Assembly (NCBI GenBank): GCA_028817895.1
Contig: JAPPOQ010000026.1
Span: forward strand, 1 to 64,000
Direction of reading: 5' to 3'
DNA: 64,000 bases
From: Ahrensia sp.
GTDB taxonomy: Bacteria; Pseudomonadota; Alphaproteobacteria; Rhizobiales; Rhizobiaceae
Shown: positions 61,681-64,000 of the stretch, piece after piece
Numbering within the stretch: the first letter of the stretch is position 1
How the letters are laid out: each line of letters starts with the position of its first letter
Made by a program: the position numbers and the translations under genes
Notes under the pieces: generated by a model
Databases searched by the model: none
Seen by the model: the letters and a program-made list of their open reading frames with translations, nothing else
What the model was told of the DNA's origin: nothing

Positions 61681-62985
61681 ATGAAACGCATTTTTGTGCG
61701 AAGGAGCAAGTCGGTCGCTATTGCCGCTTTTGCTGCTTTGTCGTTGTCGGTCGGGCAATCGGAGGCCCGCAGCATCACCTACCAGCAGATTCTAGCTGCT
61801 CCCGACGATGTTGAACTGAATTTCGCCTATGCGCGACAAGAGGCCAGAACGGGTCGTTTGCAGCAGTCTGCCGCCGCACTGGAGCGCATCCTGCTCGCGC
61901 AGCCCAACAACGATTCCGCTCGCTTGTTTTATGGCGTGGTGCTGTATCGGCTCAACGATCTCAAGGGAGCCGTTCGCGAGCTTACCCTGCTTCTCGATCG
62001 TGATTTGACGCCGCGCCAGGAACGGGATCGTGACCGTTATCTCGATCTTGCCCAGAAGCAGGACAAGTTGTGGCGCTTCTCCGCTCGTTACACGCTGGGT
62101 GGGCGTTTTGACACCAATCCCGGGCGATTCTCTGAAAGTGCGCTGGCGGTCGGACTGGCTGAAGAGGAGTCGGATGGCGCTGCTGTGGGCATCAGCCGCT
62201 TCCGCGTGGAGCGGAGCCTGGAAAATGGACGTGGCGATTTCGCCTTTCTGGAAACCAATACGCGCATCAACGAATTTATCGACACCGATACAGCCGATTA
62301 CATCACCTCGCGCAGCAAATTGGGGGCCACCTTTCACGGCGCGCGTCTAAGCGTGTCACCCTTCGGCTATTATTCGACATCCTTTCTTCAGCATGAGCGT
62401 TTTCGCAACCGCTATGGCGGGGGCGTCGACACTGTGCTGTCTCTGAACAGCCAGGTCGATCTGTTGCTGTATGGTTTCGCGGCCTATGAGGACTATCGCC
62501 GCACCGATTTCAGCACGATTGGCGATTTGCGGGACGGTTGGTACGGAACGGTGCGGGCTGGGGTGAAGTGGAAGGCGACTGATCGCCAGATCTTCCGACT
62601 TTACGGACGTATCGCCGAAAAAGATGCCCGCGATGACGGCTATGACTACACATCATACGGTATCAGAGCGAGTTCGGTCAGCCTTCTGGGCGAGGGTCGC
62701 TACGTGACGCTCACAGCGGCCTATACGCGAAACGATTTTGATGAGCCTGACAATCGCCTGTCCAGAACGGTGGCACGCGAGGACAATCGCCTCTATTTGC
62801 GGGCATCCGCCGGCGCCCCTCTGGAGACCCTGTTCAAGTCTTCAGATATCGATGTTCCTGAGTTTTTGGCGGATGTGGTCGCCCAGGTCGGTGTGACCTA
62901 TTCCACACAAAATTCCTCCATTCCGCTCTTAGAGTACAGCAATTTCTCGGTGGACCTGCTGTTCACCAAGCGCGTGACGTTCTGA
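61681..62985 (+). CDS. TPR plus outer-membrane beta-barrel protein (DUF560/Slam-like)
   Basis: Signal peptide, TPR-like repeats (ALERILLAQPNNDSARLFYGVVLYRLNDLKGAVREL), many amphipathic beta strands, C-terminal Phe (LLFTKRVTF). Confidence 0.8.
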   Translation: MKRIFVRRSKSVAIAAFAALSLSVGQSEARSITYQQILAAPDDVELNFAYARQEARTGRLQQSAAALERILLAQPNNDSARLFYGVVLYRLNDLKGAVRELTLLLDRDLTPRQERDRDRYLDLAQKQDKLWRFSARYTLGGRFDTNPGRFSESALAVGLAEEESDGAAVGISRFRVERSLENGRGDFAFLETNTRINEFIDTDTADYITSRSKLGATFHGARLSVSPFGYYSTSFLQHERFRNRYGGGVDTVLSLNSQVDLLLYGFAAYEDYRRTDFSTIGDLRDGWYGTVRAGVKWKATDRQIFRLYGRIAEKDARDDGYDYTSYGIRASSVSLLGEGRYVTLTAAYTRNDFDEPDNRLSRTVAREDNRLYLRASAGAPLETLFKSSDIDVPEFLADVVAQVGVTYSTQNSSIPLLEYSNFSVDLLFTKRVTF

Positions 62986-62995
62986 GGGGGTTGAG

Positions 62996-64000
62996 ATGAA
63001 CATCCTCCAGATGATGCGTTCGAAACTTTTGTGCGGCGTCGCCGCGACGTCCTTTCTGCTCGCTGTTCCGGCGCAAGCCGCTCCTGAAATCGGAACAAGT
63101 TCCTCGGTACGCGGCAGCGTTTTTGTGACGACACAAGGTGCGCAGCGCAAAGCGCAGGTTCGCCAATCCATCCGATTGCAGGATGAGGTGCTGACCAAAG
63201 ACGACAGTGCCTTGCAAATTCTGCTGCTGGACCGTTCCACATTTACGGTGGGGCAGAATGCGCGGCTGACGATCGACCGTTTCGTTTACGACCCCGATAC
63301 GAATGTCGGTTCGATCAGCGCCCAGGCTGCGACCGGCGCCTTCCGTTTCATGAGCGGCCGGATTGGTCGCAACAACCCGACGAATGCGAGCGTTTCGACC
63401 CCGGCCGCAACGATAGGCATCCGTGGGACGTTCTTGGAAGGCATTGTCGGCGTTGATGCAATTGCGCTGGCCGGTCTGGCAGGGTTGGATGTTTCGGATG
63501 CCTGTGTCGAAGAGGCGAGCATTGTGATTTTGCGCGGCCCCGGTCGCCGCCGCAACACGCTTGATCGCACCGGAACCATTGAGGTTTCCAATTCGGCCGG
63601 CCGCACTTTGATTGCCGAACCAGATTATGCGGTTTTCGTGCCCTGCGAAGGCTCGGTGCCATCTGCGCCGTTCAAAGTTACTCAGCAGATGAGCGACTAT
63701 CTCGACTTTTTCCTTCGCACTGTTCCCAGTGGTCCGCCAGTCAATCCACAAGAGGAAGAGGCCACGGGAGGCCAGCTTTCCGGTCAGGATGACCGTGGCG
63801 ATCCCATCGACCCGGGTGATGAGGAGTTGGAAGAGGTGGAAGACGGCTTGCGAGACCCGCTTGCGCCGCCATTGGATCCTGAGCCTCAACCGGAGCCTCA
63901 ACCTGAACCCGAGCCTGAGCCAGAGCCTGAGCCGGAGCCTGAACCTGAACCGGAACCTGAGCCCGAGCCGGCGAAAGAGACAGAGCCGGAGCCGAAGCGC
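62996..64000 (+). CDS. FecR domain-containing protein with Pro-Glu-rich repeat tail (truncated by window end)
   Basis: Manual translation from ATG 62996: signal peptide MNILQMMRSKLLCGVAATSFLLAVPAQA, FecR core (SSVRGSVFVTTQGAQRKAQVRQSIRLQDEVLTKDDSALQILLLDRSTFTVGQNARLTIDRFVYDP...TPAATIGIRGTF), no stop before 64000. Absent from the ORF track because it is open-ended. Confidence 0.88.
   Translation, partial: MNILQMMRSKLLCGVAATSFLLAVPAQAAPEIGTSSSVRGSVFVTTQGAQRKAQVRQSIRLQDEVLTKDDSALQILLLDRSTFTVGQNARLTIDRFVYDPDTNVGSISAQAATGAFRFMSGRIGRNNPTNASVSTPAATIGIRGTFLEGIVGVDAIALAGLAGLDVSDACVEEASIVILRGPGRRRNTLDRTGTIEVSNSAGRTLIAEPDYAVFVPCEGSVPSAPFKVTQQMSDYLDFFLRTVPSGPPVNPQEEEATGGQLSGQDDRGDPIDPGDEELEEVEDGLRDPLAPPLDPEPQPEPQPEPEPEPEPEPEPEPEPEPEPEPAKETEPEPKR
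63878..63972 (+). repeat. (Pro-Glu)n coding repeat in the FecR-domain protein
   Basis: PEPQPEPQPEPEPEPEP... encoded by CCx-GAR hexamers; boundary approximate. Confidence 0.9.

Noticed and set aside
1-64000. Prophage, integron, insertion sequence or tRNA-associated island signatures
   Set aside because: No integrase, transposase, phage structural gene, tRNA cloverleaf or flanking direct repeats were recognised; the urease TA pair is the only mobile-type cargo seen.

Overview
This 64 kb chromosomal window is from an alphaproteobacterium, probably Hyphomicrobiales/Rhizobiales-like, judging by an Irr regulator divergent from fabA-fabB-fabI, an imuABC cassette with a GTTC-N7-GTTC LexA box, and a rhizobial-type urease gene order. 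No tools were used; all calls come from reading the translations and DNA motifs. In order: fhs; a urease operon (ureDAB-CEFG) with an lprI-like gene, a VapBC-type toxin-antitoxin pair and a DUF29 gene inserted in it, joined by a 4-bp overlap to a glycogen operon (glgP-B-C-A-X-malQ); the imuA-imuB-dnaE2 mutasome; ccdA; an alginate-like exopolysaccharide locus (27.2-42.7 kb); a housekeeping block (RNA methyltransferases, lspA, upp, fabI/fabB/fabA, irr, add, deoB, truA, fmt, def); and a CHASE2 cyclase / TPR-beta-barrel / FecR-domain triad cut by the window end. The most notable system is the exopolysaccharide locus. It encodes Alg44-like (PilZ + membrane fusion), Alg8-like GT2, SGNH (AlgJ/X-like), Sel1 (AlgK-like), AlgI-like MBOAT and AlgD-like proteins, plus a 24-repeat RTX/DUF4114 protein. 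It sits beside a hybrid histidine kinase and a GAFTGA-containing NtrC-family regulator. Each of its three apparent transcription units is preceded by a sigma-54 -24/-12 element (two perfect, one with a single mismatch in the -12 GC), each with an inverted repeat about 80-95 nt further upstream. The recognisable AlgE porin, AlgG epimerase, AlgL lyase, AlgX, AlgF and AlgA are absent from the window. This suggests a compact, sigma-54- and c-di-GMP-controlled alginate-like polymer system in an alphaproteobacterium.
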